NCBI GenBank assembly: GCA_036845225.1
Contig: DAIUEJ010000016.1
Coordinates: 1-55,462, forward strand
DNA length: 55,462 nucleotides
Reading direction: 5' to 3'
Source: FEN-680 sp036845225
Lineage (GTDB): Bacteria > Actinomycetota > Geothermincolia > Fen-727 > Anoxymicrobiaceae
Positions 15,092-24,837 of this stretch are shown here, piece by piece. The notes under the pieces are model-generated. The model was not told the DNA's origin, ran no database searches, and saw only the letters and a list, made by a program, of their open reading frames with translations. The position numbers and the translations under genes were made by a program. Within the stretch, counting starts at the first letter, position 1. Every line of letters begins with the position of its first letter.

Positions 15092-16285
15092 CTAGTCTTC
15101 GATGTAGTCGCGGAGCCTGCCGCTCCGGGACGGGTGGCGCAGCTTGGAGAGCGTCTTGGACTCGATCTGCCTGATGCGCTCCCGGGTGACGCCGAACACG
15201 CGGCCGACTTCTTCCAGCGTGCGCGGCTGGCCGTCAAGCAGCCCGAACCTGAGCTGGATGACACGTTTCTCGCGGGTGTTGAGGTCGTCGAGGACCTCCT
15301 CGAGCTGCTCCTGCAGGAGCTTGAACGCGGCGGCGTCGACAGGTACCACGGCGCCCGAGTCTTCGATGAAGTCGCCGAGGTGGCTGTCCTCTTCCTCTCC
15401 TATCGGGGTTTCGAGTGAGACGGGTTCCTGACTGACCTTGAGGATCTCGCGCACCTTCTCCGGGGTGAGCTCCATCTCGTTGGCTATCTCCTCGGGGAGC
15501 GGCTCGCGCCCCAGGTCCTGCAGCAACTGGCGCTGGACCCTGACCAGCTTGTTGATGGTCTCTACCATGTGGACCGGGATGCGGATAGTCCGCGCCTGGT
15601 CGGCGATGGCGCGGGTGATGGCTTGCCTGATCCACCAGGTCGCGTAAGTGCTGAACTTGTAGCCTTTTCCGTGGTCGAACTTTTCGACCGCCCTGATCAG
15701 GCCGAGGTTGCCCTCCTGGATGAGGTCGAGGAAGAGCATGCCGCGCCCGACGTACCTCTTGGCGATGCTGACCACCAGGCGCAGGTTGGCCTCCACCAGC
15801 TTTCGCTTTGCCTCGAGCCCGTCGGCCTCGATGTCCTGCAATTCCTCTATCTGCTTCGCGTTCAGTTTTTCTTCCGAGGCGAGCCTCACGCCCGAGGCCT
15901 CCCCCGCCTCGATACGCTTGGCAAGCGAGACTTCCTGCTCCGCGGTGAGCAGAGGCACCTTGCCGATCTCCTTGAGGTACATGCGCACCGGGTCGTTCGT
16001 CACGGGCTGGACGGACAGGTCGAGCTCCGCCGCCTTGCGCCCGGCCTTGGTGGCCGCGGCTTCCTCTTCCTCCATCTCCTCTTTGATCTCGTCCACGGTC
16101 GCGTCGGTTATCTCGATCCCCATGTCAGAGAGCAGCACGAAGACGCTGTCTACCTGGTCGGGGGTGAGCTCGACCGTCTTCAGCCGCTCGACGATCTCGT
16201 CAGTGGACAGCCCGCCCTGCTCCTTGCCCCATTTGGCAAGCTCGCGCACTTCTGCTATATCCAGGTCTTTCCAGTCTTCCGCCAT
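15092..16285 (-). CDS. rpoD: RNA polymerase primary sigma factor RpoD
   Basis: 397 residues. An N-terminal region 1.1-like domain (WKDLDIAEVRELAKWGKEQG) is followed by region 1.2 (NDPVRMYLKEIGKVPLLT), region 2 with the -10 contact segment (DLIQEGNLGLIRAVEKFD, YKFSTYATWWIRQAITRA), region 3, and region 4 with the -35 helix-turn-helix (TLEEVGRVFGVTRERIRQIE). It directs the housekeeping polymerase to TTGACA/TATAAT promoters such as those seen in this window. It is downstream of dnaG, the common macromolecular-synthesis order. Confidence 0.97.
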   Translation of the reverse strand: MAEDWKDLDIAEVRELAKWGKEQGGLSTDEIVERLKTVELTPDQVDSVFVLLSDMGIEITDATVDEIKEEMEEEEAAATKAGRKAAELDLSVQPVTNDPVRMYLKEIGKVPLLTAEQEVSLAKRIEAGEASGVRLASEEKLNAKQIEELQDIEADGLEAKRKLVEANLRLVVSIAKRYVGRGMLFLDLIQEGNLGLIRAVEKFDHGKGYKFSTYATWWIRQAITRAIADQARTIRIPVHMVETINKLVRVQRQLLQDLGREPLPEEIANEMELTPEKVREILKVSQEPVSLETPIGEEEDSHLGDFIEDSGAVVPVDAAAFKLLQEQLEEVLDDLNTREKRVIQLRFGLLDGQPRTLEEVGRVFGVTRERIRQIESKTLSKLRHPSRSGRLRDYIED

Positions 16286-16330
16286 TCGGGGACATCACCC
16301 GCCTTGTCTGTAGCCATACCACCACGTCGG

Positions 16331-18178
16331 TCAACCATGGTCATAGGGGAACTGGTCGCGTATCAACTGTTGGAGCTCGAGAAGCTGCTCGCAAAGGGCG
16401 TCGTACTTTTTCGGCTCAAGCCTCTTGTTCGTCTTCCTTATGTCGGCCTCGACCTTCTGTTTCCGTCGCTTCAGAAACATGTACATCAGCCTGTCGAAGA
16501 CCTTGTTCTCGTATCCAGGGCTGCACTCCGGGGGCGATTCAACGAGCAGTTCCATGATGCGGCGCCGCAGGTCTTCGTCCTCGACCCCATCGACCTTTCG
16601 CCTTAAGAAAGCGTCATATTCAGCCAGTAAAACGTTTTCGTCACAGACGGGAAACTCCTTTAATATCGCCAAAATATTTTTGTTCAGCGGGTCCGAGAAA
16701 AAGTCGACGTCCAGGTGCTGCTGCTCAAGGAGGGCGACCGGATCGTGGATGAGCACCTGCAGCGCCTCCTTTTCAACCTTGTCGCTCATGACCGACACGC
16801 GCGCCGGGTCGTCGCTCGAGCGGGCCCGCGAGCCGGGCGGGCGCAGGGCATCCCTGGCAAGGATCTGCACGGTCTCCTCTGGCATGTCGAGCATGCCGGA
16901 GATCATGCGGATGAGCTCGTTGCGCACGGGCCGCATCTCATCGCCCGCCACCCTCGAGAGCACGGGGACGCACGCCTGCATCGCTCGCTGGCGCGCCAGC
17001 GGCGTCCTGGTGTCCGCCGACTCGATGATCCTGGCTATCGAGAAGTCCAGGAGCGACTCGGCGCCTTCCTTGAGGGCCAGGAACGCCTCCGCGCCGCCTT
17101 TGGAGACCAGGGTCGCGGGATCCTCTCCCGCGGGAAGCATCACCACAAAGACCTCGATGCTGAACCGGTTGAAGAACTCGAGGACGCGCCTTGCCGCCTC
17201 GATGCCCGCCCGGTCCGCATCGAAGGACAGGTACACCCGGTCGCAGAACCGCGCCAGGAGCTCGAAGTGGTGCTCAGTCAGGGCCGTTCCGAGGGACGCC
17301 ACTACCGGCGCAACCCCCGCCTGGCGCAGGGCGAGCAGGTCGGTATAGCCCTCCACGACTATCGCATCCCTGGAGTCCTGGATGGCAGGGCGCGACTGAT
17401 AGAACCCGTAGAGGGTGCGGCCTTTGCTGTAGACCGGGGTCTCCGGCGAGTTGAGGTACTTGGGGCCTTCCTCGTCGCCCGGGCCCGGTATCTGCCGTCC
17501 GCCGAACGCGACCACCCTGCCCCGGTGGTCGAGGATGGGGAATATCACCCGGTTCCTGAAGATGTCGTAGATGCCGCGGCCCCCCTGCTCGCCGCCGCGC
17601 TCCTTACCCAGGCCCACAGTGACGATCTCCCGTTCCTTGAAGCCTTTCTTGGCGAGGAATCCCGCGAGGTTGTCCCAGCCGGCGGGAGCGAACCCGAGCT
17701 TGAACTCCTCGATGATCTCCGCGCCGAAACCCCGGGAAGCGACGTAGTCCCGCGCCGGCTCTGCCACCGGCGTCTCCAGGAGACTGTAGTGAAAGAAATC
17801 AGCGGCGGTCTGGTTTAACTTGAAGAGCCTGTCCTTTTCGAGGCGCCCGCGGGTCTCCTCGGGTGAGGAGGCCTCGTATGACACCTGGTAGCCGATGCGG
17901 TCCGCGAGTCGCTCCACGGTCTCGTTGAAAGCGAGGCCCTCCATCCGCATCACGAAGTTGAAGACGCCTCCGCCCTCCTTGCAGCCGTGACAGAAGTAGA
18001 CCTCCTTGGCGGGGTTGACGTAGAAGGAGGGGTCTTTCTCCTGGTGGAACGGGCACGGGCCCCGGAACTCGCGGCCGGCCCGCTTGAGCGGCACGTATTC
18101 GGAGATGACCTGGACTATGTCCGTGCGCTCGCGCACGGCTTCGATATCGGAGTCTTTGATTCTACCGCCGGGGGACAC
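16331..18178 (-). CDS. dnaG: DNA primase
   Basis: 615 residues. The N-terminal CHC2 zinc finger has Cys42, His45, Cys63 and Cys66 (PCPFHQ, YFCHGC). The catalytic Toprim core shows VVEGYTDLLAL and SFDADRAG acidic motifs, and a C-terminal helicase-binding domain follows (residues about 430-615). It makes RNA primers for lagging-strand replication. It sits 45 bases before rpoD and 63 bases after dgt. Confidence 0.96.
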   Translation of the reverse strand: MSPGGRIKDSDIEAVRERTDIVQVISEYVPLKRAGREFRGPCPFHQEKDPSFYVNPAKEVYFCHGCKEGGGVFNFVMRMEGLAFNETVERLADRIGYQVSYEASSPEETRGRLEKDRLFKLNQTAADFFHYSLLETPVAEPARDYVASRGFGAEIIEEFKLGFAPAGWDNLAGFLAKKGFKEREIVTVGLGKERGGEQGGRGIYDIFRNRVIFPILDHRGRVVAFGGRQIPGPGDEEGPKYLNSPETPVYSKGRTLYGFYQSRPAIQDSRDAIVVEGYTDLLALRQAGVAPVVASLGTALTEHHFELLARFCDRVYLSFDADRAGIEAARRVLEFFNRFSIEVFVVMLPAGEDPATLVSKGGAEAFLALKEGAESLLDFSIARIIESADTRTPLARQRAMQACVPVLSRVAGDEMRPVRNELIRMISGMLDMPEETVQILARDALRPPGSRARSSDDPARVSVMSDKVEKEALQVLIHDPVALLEQQHLDVDFFSDPLNKNILAILKEFPVCDENVLLAEYDAFLRRKVDGVEDEDLRRRIMELLVESPPECSPGYENKVFDRLMYMFLKRRKQKVEADIRKTNKRLEPKKYDALCEQLLELQQLIRDQFPYDHG

Positions 18179-18241
18179 TGATCCCTGCCTTTAGTCTGGT
18201 TGCTGTAATATCGTTCGACCGGCCCCGAAGTTGCACCTTGC

Positions 18242-19243
18242 TCAATCCACCATCCACGAGCGGGGCAGGAAGAACTCGCCGTACCTGGTCAGGGCGTACC
18301 GGTCGGTCATGCCGGCCACGTAGTCGCACACCTTGAGGGCGCGCTCGCTGTCCGACTCCGGCCGGTACTCGGCGGGCATCTCTTCGGGGTGGTCCAGGTA
18401 GTACTGGGCGAGCGACTCCATGACGCGGACGGCCTTGTCCTCCTCGGTCCTGGCAATCGACCCGATGTATACGTTCTCGAACAGGAAGTCGCGAAGCTCG
18501 TCCATCAGGGCCCAGGTGGCAGCGCTCATGCGGATGTCGTCGCTGCCCGTGCTGTTATCCACCGTGTCGTGCGCCAGGGCGTCTATCCTCTCGCTGGAGG
18601 TCGAGCCCAGGGTGCGGACCGGCCCGGCGGGCAGGTCTGAGAGGTCGAGCAGGCCGGCGCGCAGGGCATCATCGATGTCGCTGTTGATGTAGGCGATGCG
18701 GTCGGAGAGCCGCACCACCTCACCCTCGAGCGTCGCCGGCATGTGCTCGCCGGTGTGGTTCAGGATGCCGTCCCTCACCTCCCAGGTGAGGTTGAGCCCC
18801 ATGCCCCCGTTCTCGAGGACCTCCACCACCCTCAGGCTCTGCACGTTGTGCTTGAACTCATGGGGCAGGAACTTCGAAAGCGCGCTCTCCCCGATATGGC
18901 CGAACGGGGTGTGCCCGAGGTCGTGGCCGAGCGCGATCGCCTCGGTGAGGTCTTCGTTGAGCGCCAGCGCGCGCGCGATGGTCCGGGAGACCTGCGCTAC
19001 CTCCATGGTGTGAGTGAGCCGGGTACGGTAATGGTCCCCCTCCGGGGCGAGGAAGACGTGGGTCTTGTGCTTGAGGCGCCTGAAAGACTTGCAGTGCACT
19101 ATCCGGTCGCGGTCGCGCTGATAGGCGGTGCGGATGGTGCAAGGCTCCTCGGGCCTCTCCCTCCCCTTGCTGTCCGCCACGTGCGCCGCGCGGGGCGACA
19201 GCATGGCCTTTTCGTTTTGTTCAGTCCTCTCGCTGACGAGCAT
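18242..19243 (-). CDS. dgt: Deoxyguanosinetriphosphate triphosphohydrolase-like protein
   Basis: 333 residues from ATG 19243, chosen because GGAG lies five bases upstream; further ATG and GTG codons are adjacent at 19246 and 19249. The HD-domain dNTPase signature is present: RRLKHKTHVF, TRLTHTMEVAQVSRTIAR (metal His), GHDLGHTPFGHIGE (HD) and later the conserved Tyr segment. It hydrolyses dNTPs to deoxynucleoside and triphosphate and is often encoded next to dnaG. An inverted repeat lies just upstream of its ribosome site. Confidence 0.9.
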   Translation of the reverse strand: MLVSERTEQNEKAMLSPRAAHVADSKGRERPEEPCTIRTAYQRDRDRIVHCKSFRRLKHKTHVFLAPEGDHYRTRLTHTMEVAQVSRTIARALALNEDLTEAIALGHDLGHTPFGHIGESALSKFLPHEFKHNVQSLRVVEVLENGGMGLNLTWEVRDGILNHTGEHMPATLEGEVVRLSDRIAYINSDIDDALRAGLLDLSDLPAGPVRTLGSTSSERIDALAHDTVDNSTGSDDIRMSAATWALMDELRDFLFENVYIGSIARTEEDKAVRVMESLAQYYLDHPEEMPAEYRPESDSERALKVCDYVAGMTDRYALTRYGEFFLPRSWMVD

Positions 19244-19257
19244 CATCACTCCATATC

Positions 19258-19351
19258 ACGTCGTTCGTTTTACACTTTTCTTTACACTTTTTATCACTCC
19301 ACCGCCACCGCCGTCCGAAAAGTGTAAAGAAAAGTGTAAAACGAACGACGT
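19258..19351. repeat. Stop-adjacent inverted repeat, TTACACTTTTC family
   Basis: Two 35-base arms, 19258-19292 and 19317-19351, are complementary except at the innermost base. Each begins acgtcgttcgttttacac and repeats the ttacac-ttt motif. Only 24 bases separate them. It ends 2 bases after the stop of the flavodoxin-like gene and starts about 15 bases before dgt, so a strong hairpin would stand in the dgt leader. A decayed half copy is at 46747. Confidence 0.9.
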
Positions 19352-19353
19352 AA

Positions 19354-19926
19354 CTATATTGCCTCGACGAGGCCCTCAGCCAGGGCCCTCGCTCTCTCGA
19401 GGGCGGCCTGGTCCTCGTCGGCTGGTCGCTGGGCCGCCACGCCCTGGTGGCCCGGGCCTGTTGCCATGGAGCCGTCGCCGATGACCCGCATCCCGTGTAC
19501 GAACATGATGTCCTGTATCGCCCGGATGGTCGTCTCCTGGCCGCCGAACCTTCCCGCGCCCACCGCGACCGCGCCGCCTGGTTTGTTCACCAGCGCTTTC
19601 TCGCCTCTCAGGTTCCTGCTCTTGTCCCAGAACGCCTTGAGCTGTCCGCTCAGAGTGCCGAAATAGACGGGGCTGCCGACGACGAGCGCGTCGGCGTCGC
19701 GGAGCAGGTCGTAGGCGTCTGCGAGGCCCTGAAAAGTGTGGCAGGTCTCGGGGCACGGTGACGCACAAGCCACGCAGTAAGGCTCCTCCTGCTCCTCGAG
19801 CGCGTCCATCACGTGGATGATCTCCGTGCGCGCGCCCAGTTCGGCGCACCGCTTGAGGACGGCATCCAGCAGCATATACGTGTTCCCGGCACGCTGAGGC
19901 GAGCCGTTAACCCCTACTACCAGCAT
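19354..19926 (-). CDS. Flavodoxin-like NAD(P)H-dependent oxidoreductase
   Basis: 190 residues. The FMN loop VNGSPQRAGNT at residues 5-15 and VGSPVYFGTLSGQLKAF near 80-96 identify the family. A cysteine-rich stretch (YCVACASPCPETCH) at about 50-63 resembles the iron-sulfur flavoprotein insert, though with wider spacing than the 5085 gene. It lies between ppdK and dgt on the minus strand. Substrate unknown; quinones, flavins or ferredoxin are options. Confidence 0.82.
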   Translation of the reverse strand: MLVVGVNGSPQRAGNTYMLLDAVLKRCAELGARTEIIHVMDALEEQEEPYCVACASPCPETCHTFQGLADAYDLLRDADALVVGSPVYFGTLSGQLKAFWDKSRNLRGEKALVNKPGGAVAVGAGRFGGQETTIRAIQDIMFVHGMRVIGDGSMATGPGHQGVAAQRPADEDQAALERARALAEGLVEAI

Positions 19927-19960
19927 CTCAATGCACCTCCATGCACGGTGAAAAATATAG

Positions 19961-19986
19961 GCGAAAAAGTGCCTGACCCCTCTTTT
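19961..19986. repeat. Stop-adjacent half repeat after ppdK
   Basis: Directly after the ppdK stop (minus strand) the sequence agaggggtcaggcactttttc shows the outer core of the GGGGTCAGGCACC arm flanked by A- and T-runs, without a partner arm. Confidence 0.75.
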
Positions 19987-22698
19987 TCAGTCTTCGATGG
20001 CGGCCTGAGCCGCGGCCAGCCTGGCGATCGGGACCCGGTATGGCGAGCACGACACGTAGGCCAGCCCCAGCCGGTGGCAGAACTTCACAGAGGTCGGCTC
20101 GCCGCCATGCTCCCCGCAGATCCCGAGCTTGATGTCCGGCCGCGTGGACCTCCCACGCTCGATGGCGAGCTTCATGAGGTCGCCAACGCCCTCCTGGTCG
20201 AGCCGCTGGAACGGGTCGTTCGGATAGATGTCCTGCTCGATGTACTCGGGCATGAACCCCTTGACGTCGTCGCGCGAGATGCCGTAGGTGGTCTGGGTCA
20301 GGTCGTTTGTCCCGAAGGAGAAGAACTCAGCGTTCTCGGCGATGGTGTTCGCGACCACGCACGCCCTTGGCAGCTCGATCATGGTGCCGACCATGTAGGT
20401 GATGCTGGAGCCCTCTGCCTTGATGACTTCGCCCGCGACCCTGTCCACCAGCTCGCGCATGATGGACATCTCCTTCGCCGAGCCGACCAGCGGGATCATT
20501 ATCTCCGGCTTTACATCGACGCCTTCGCGGGCGACCTCGCAGGCGGCCCGGATGATCGCCCTCGCCTGCATCTCGTAGATCTCAGGAAATGTGATGCCGA
20601 GGCGGCAGCCACGGTGGCCGAGCATGGGGTTGGCCTCCTTGAGGCGGCGGTTGCGCTCCTCGACCTCCTCGACCGAGCAACCCAGCTCGCAGGCAACGTC
20701 TTCCATGTCCTTGACCTCATGCGGCAGGAACTCGTGCAACGGCGGGTCCAGCAACCGGATGGTCACAGGCCGTTCTCCCATCACCCGGAAGATGCCGACG
20801 AAGTCGTCTTTCTGCATCGGGAAGATCTTCTCGAGCGCCTCCCTGCGGCCCTCGACGGTGTCCGAGAGGATCATCTGGCGCACCGCCAGGATGCGGTCGC
20901 CGCCGAAGAACATGTGCTCCGTCCTGCACAGCCCGATGCCTTCCGCCCCGAACGCCAGTGCCTGTTCAGACTGTCCGGGGGTGTCGGCGTTGGCCCTGAT
21001 CTTCATGCGCCTGCGCTCGTCAGCCCACCCCAGCAGCTTCTCGAACTGCTGGAAGACCGGCGAGTCAGCCGCCTCCAGGGTCTTGCCGATGAGGACCTGC
21101 TCGACCTCCGACGGGCTGGTCTCGATCCTTCCCAGGTACACCTCGCCCGCCGTCCCGTCGATGGACATCCAGTCGCCCTCCGCGACCTCCACCGTCTTTC
21201 CGCCCGAATCGATCCGCACCATCCTGTTCCCGTAGTCGATGTCCAGCGCCGCGCACCCGACGATGCACACCTTGCCCATCTGCCTAGCGACGAGCGCCGC
21301 GTGCGAGGTCGCCCCACCAAACTGGGTCAGGAAGCCTTCAGCGGCGTCCATGCCCTTGATGTCCTCGGGGCTCGTCTCGTGCCGCACCAGCAGCAGCCTG
21401 GCCTCAGGGTCCCTGGACTTCATCTCGTGCGCGTCCTGGGCGAACAACACCACCTGGCCGGTGGCGGCGCCCGGTCCGGCCTTGGTCCCGGTGGCGACCA
21501 TGCGGCCTTCCTTCTTGGCCCTCTCCTTGGCGGCGGTGTCGAAGATCGGGCGAAGCAGGTCGTTGAGGCCCTCCGGGTCGACGCGCGTCACCGCCTCGTC
21601 CGGCCCTATCAATCCTTCATCGACCAGGTCCAGGGCGATGCGCACGGCGGCGAAGCCCGTCCGCTTGCCCGTGCGGGTCTGCAGCATCCACAGGTTCTTG
21701 TCCTCTATGGTGAACTCGAAGTCCTGCATGTCACGGTAGTGGTTGTCGATGACGTCGCGTATGCGGAGCAGTTCGTGATAGGCCTCGGGCAGGTGCTTCT
21801 CCAGCTCCTCGAGTCTCTGGGGGGTCCGGATGCCGGCGACGACGTCCTCACCCTGGGCGTTGAGGAGGTACTCTCCATAGACCTCGTTCTCGCCCGTGGC
21901 GGGGTTGCGCGTGAAGCCGACACCGGTGCCGGAGGTGTCTCCGGTGTTGCCGAACACCATGGCCTGGACGTTGACCGCCGTGCCCCACTCCACCGGTATG
22001 TCGTACTTCTTGCGGTAGGCCACCGCCCTGTCGTTGTTCCACGATTCGAAGACGGCGATGATGGCCCCTCGCAGCTGCTCGGTGGAGTCCTGCGGGAAAT
22101 CCATTCCCTTGCGGTTCTTGATCTCGGCCTTGAAGCGCGCGACCACGTCTCTGAGGTCGTCCGCCGAGAGCTCGTTGTCCTGCTCGACTCCGGCCTCTTT
22201 CTTCTTGTCATCGAGGATGACGTCGAAGGGGTCTCGCTCCTCCTTGGCCTCAGGCTTCATGCCGAGCACGACGTCGCCGTACATGGCGACAAAACGCCTG
22301 TAGGAGTCATAGGCGAAACGCGGGTTCCCGGTCTTTGCGGCGAGCCCTTCGACCGAGGCGTCGTTCAGACCCAGGTTGAGTATGGTGTCCATCATGCCCG
22401 GCATGCTCGCTCGCGCCCCCGAGCGGACGGACACCAGCAGCGGGTCGCTCTCATCGCCGAGCTTCTTCCCCATCTTGCCTTCGAGCGCGGCGAGGTGCAC
22501 CTCGATCTGCTCGGAGAGCCCCGCGGGGTACTCGCACTCTTTGAGGTAACTCACGCACGTCTCCGTGGTTATGGTGAAGCCGGGCGGAACAGGGATCCCC
22601 ATCGAGGTCATCTCGGCGAGGTTCGCGCCCTTGCCCCCGAGCAGTTCTTTCATGTCCTTGTTGCCTTCGGCGAAGTCGTAGACGTACTTCGTGCCCAT
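19987..22698 (-). CDS. ppdK: Pyruvate, phosphate dikinase
   Basis: 903 residues, the normal length. N-terminal nucleotide-binding domain with GGKGANLAEM and a Gly-rich loop, the central phosphohistidine domain with GGATSHAALVARQMGK (the phosphorylated His), and a C-terminal TIM-barrel PEP domain ending near GICGEHGGEP. It interconverts pyruvate, ATP and phosphate with PEP, AMP and pyrophosphate, and in anaerobes often runs in the glycolytic direction. It follows glyS by 54 bases. Confidence 0.97.
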   Translation of the reverse strand: MGTKYVYDFAEGNKDMKELLGGKGANLAEMTSMGIPVPPGFTITTETCVSYLKECEYPAGLSEQIEVHLAALEGKMGKKLGDESDPLLVSVRSGARASMPGMMDTILNLGLNDASVEGLAAKTGNPRFAYDSYRRFVAMYGDVVLGMKPEAKEERDPFDVILDDKKKEAGVEQDNELSADDLRDVVARFKAEIKNRKGMDFPQDSTEQLRGAIIAVFESWNNDRAVAYRKKYDIPVEWGTAVNVQAMVFGNTGDTSGTGVGFTRNPATGENEVYGEYLLNAQGEDVVAGIRTPQRLEELEKHLPEAYHELLRIRDVIDNHYRDMQDFEFTIEDKNLWMLQTRTGKRTGFAAVRIALDLVDEGLIGPDEAVTRVDPEGLNDLLRPIFDTAAKERAKKEGRMVATGTKAGPGAATGQVVLFAQDAHEMKSRDPEARLLLVRHETSPEDIKGMDAAEGFLTQFGGATSHAALVARQMGKVCIVGCAALDIDYGNRMVRIDSGGKTVEVAEGDWMSIDGTAGEVYLGRIETSPSEVEQVLIGKTLEAADSPVFQQFEKLLGWADERRRMKIRANADTPGQSEQALAFGAEGIGLCRTEHMFFGGDRILAVRQMILSDTVEGRREALEKIFPMQKDDFVGIFRVMGERPVTIRLLDPPLHEFLPHEVKDMEDVACELGCSVEEVEERNRRLKEANPMLGHRGCRLGITFPEIYEMQARAIIRAACEVAREGVDVKPEIMIPLVGSAKEMSIMRELVDRVAGEVIKAEGSSITYMVGTMIELPRACVVANTIAENAEFFSFGTNDLTQTTYGISRDDVKGFMPEYIEQDIYPNDPFQRLDQEGVGDLMKLAIERGRSTRPDIKLGICGEHGGEPTSVKFCHRLGLAYVSCSPYRVPIARLAAAQAAIED

Positions 22699-22752
22699 CC
22701 CTGACCCCCTTATGAATGATGTCCGACCATCACTTATTCGCGGACCCGCCCC

Positions 22753-24837
22753 TCAATCCCAGGTAAGGCGTGTGAAATCCGCGACCCTGTTGAACTGAGC
22801 GTCGATGCGCGCGAGGAGCGAGAGGCGGTTGGCCTTGACCGCCTCGTCCTCGGCCATGATGAGGACTTGATCGAAGAGCCGGTCCACCGGCTCGCATAGC
22901 GGCTCGAGCGCCGACAGGGCGCCCTCGAAATCCAGGACAGCGAGCGCGCTTTCCAGGCGGTCCTCCACCCCGGATAGCATCTCGAACAACTCGTGCTCGA
23001 TCGGCTCGGCGAGCAGCGCCGGGGAGACATCTCCCGCCTGTTGCCCCCTGGAGAGGTTGTGGCAGCGCTCGAAAGCCGTGTAGAGCCGGGACAGCAGGCC
23101 TTCCTCCCGCGCCTCGACGAGCGCGTCCAGGCGCCGCTGCGCCGACAGCGGGAGGTCCCAGTCAAAAGCCAGGGCGGCCTCGACGAGGTCGTACCGGTAT
23201 CCGCGCTCCGTGAAGAACACTCGCTCACGGCTCACGAAAAATTCGGCAAAGGCGCCCGCGGCCTCCTCCGTCCAACTGAAGCCGTGGGCCTCACCCTCGA
23301 GCTCCGCCGCGGAGGCACGGACGAGCTCGGAGATGCGGAAGGCGAACCCGTGCTCGAGGAGTATCAGCATCATGCCCACCGCCTGGCGCCGCAGCGCGTA
23401 CGGGTCCTCCGAGCCAGTGGGCACGTGCCCCAGGCCGAACGACGCCGCGAGGTTGTCAGCTTTCTCAGCGATAGAGAGCAGGGCGCCCTCCGTCGTCTCG
23501 GGAAGCGCGTCTCCCAGCCGGCGTGGCAGGTACTGCTCGCCGATCGCCCTGGCAACCCGCGCGTCCTCGCCGGCCTTCCGGGCGTAAATAGAGCCGACCG
23601 TACCCTGGAGGGCGGGGAACTCGATCACCATGTGCGTGACCAGGTCGCACTTGGCGAGCAACGCGGCGCGGGCGGCCCGCTCGGCCAGCTCGCCGTCCTC
23701 CCCCAGCTCCGCGCACTCTTTCTCCACCAGGCTCGCCAGCCGGCGCGACTTTTCAGCCATGCTGCCGAGCTCCGACTGGTATACCACGTGCTGCAGGTCG
23801 TCCAGCCTGTCGGCGAGAGGCCGCTTGAGGTCCTCATCGAAGAAGAACTCGGCATCCGCGAGCCTCGCCGCGAGCACCCTCTGGTGCCCCCTGGTGATGA
23901 TGTCGGCTTTCGCCGGGTCGCCGTTGTGGACGGCGAGGAAGCCATTAGAGAGGGAGCCGTCCTTCGCCTCCACGGGGAAGTAACGCTGGTGGGATTCCAT
24001 CGCGTGCACCAGGACCTCCCGCGGCAGCCGCAGGAAGCGCTCGTCGAAAGAGCCCAGCACCACTCCGGGCCACTCCACGAGCTGCACCACCTCTTCCAGG
24101 ACCTCGTCGTCGAGGACCGGGACCGCGCCAGCTTCAGCGGACACCTTCTCCGCCGACCGGATTATCTCCGCGAGGCGGTCCCGGTGGTCTGCGACCACGA
24201 ACGCTTCCCTGAGCGAGTGCTCGTAGGAGCGCGGGGTCGCGATCGTGACCGTCCCGCTCGACAGATAGCGGTGCCCGAGCGACACGTTGGAACTCGCGAG
24301 GCCGGCGTACTCGAAAGGTATTACCTTGTCCTCGAGGATCGCCACCAGCCACCTGACGGGCCGGCTGAAGCGCTCCTCGGAGCTCCCCCACCTCATGGAC
24401 TTCTTGAACCGCAGCCCGGTGACGAGCTCGAGCAGCAGCCCCGGCAGCACGTCCTCAACCTCTTCGCCTTCGGTCTCGGTGACCGCGACGACGTAGCTGC
24501 CTTTGTCGGTCTCTTCTATCCGGAGGTCGTCGGGGTCGATGCCCTGGGACTTCGCGAAGCCCACCGCGGCCTGCGTCCAGGAGCCGTCCTCCGCGCGCGC
24601 CGCGGCCAGAGGCGGCCCTTTCTTGCGTGTCACCTGCCCGGCGGCCCGGTCCGCGACGCCCCTCACCGTCACCGCCAGTCGCCGGGGGGTGGCAAGCGTC
24701 CAGGTCTCCTCGAAAGCCAGCCTCGCCTTTGTGAGCAGGGCCGGCATCATCGACTCGACCTGTGCCAGGGCCCCGTATATCGCCGAGGAAGGCAACTCTT
24801 CCGTTCCTATCTCGAGGAGCAGGTCGGCCAACGTCAC
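22753..24837 (-). CDS. glyS: Glycine--tRNA ligase beta subunit
   Basis: 694 residues from GTG 24837, whose GTGA overlaps the glyQ stop; a longer open frame to 25140 is only glyQ read in another frame. It begins LADLLLEIGTEELPSSAIYG, the typical GlyS start, contains the HD-like PLADRLDDLQHVVYQSELG region and ends in the anticodon-binding DALR-like domain. With GlyQ it forms the alpha2-beta2 enzyme. The two-subunit form is used by many deep-branching bacteria. Confidence 0.96.
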   Translation of the reverse strand: MTLADLLLEIGTEELPSSAIYGALAQVESMMPALLTKARLAFEETWTLATPRRLAVTVRGVADRAAGQVTRKKGPPLAAARAEDGSWTQAAVGFAKSQGIDPDDLRIEETDKGSYVVAVTETEGEEVEDVLPGLLLELVTGLRFKKSMRWGSSEERFSRPVRWLVAILEDKVIPFEYAGLASSNVSLGHRYLSSGTVTIATPRSYEHSLREAFVVADHRDRLAEIIRSAEKVSAEAGAVPVLDDEVLEEVVQLVEWPGVVLGSFDERFLRLPREVLVHAMESHQRYFPVEAKDGSLSNGFLAVHNGDPAKADIITRGHQRVLAARLADAEFFFDEDLKRPLADRLDDLQHVVYQSELGSMAEKSRRLASLVEKECAELGEDGELAERAARAALLAKCDLVTHMVIEFPALQGTVGSIYARKAGEDARVARAIGEQYLPRRLGDALPETTEGALLSIAEKADNLAASFGLGHVPTGSEDPYALRRQAVGMMLILLEHGFAFRISELVRASAAELEGEAHGFSWTEEAAGAFAEFFVSRERVFFTERGYRYDLVEAALAFDWDLPLSAQRRLDALVEAREEGLLSRLYTAFERCHNLSRGQQAGDVSPALLAEPIEHELFEMLSGVEDRLESALAVLDFEGALSALEPLCEPVDRLFDQVLIMAEDEAVKANRLSLLARIDAQFNRVADFTRLTWD

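Noticed and set aside
19813..22704. A 963-codon open frame on the plus strand
   Set aside because: It runs antisense to ppdK with high-GC third-position bias and no recognisable protein features. Many other long plus-strand frames opposite glyS, rpoD and valS are the same kind of shadow.
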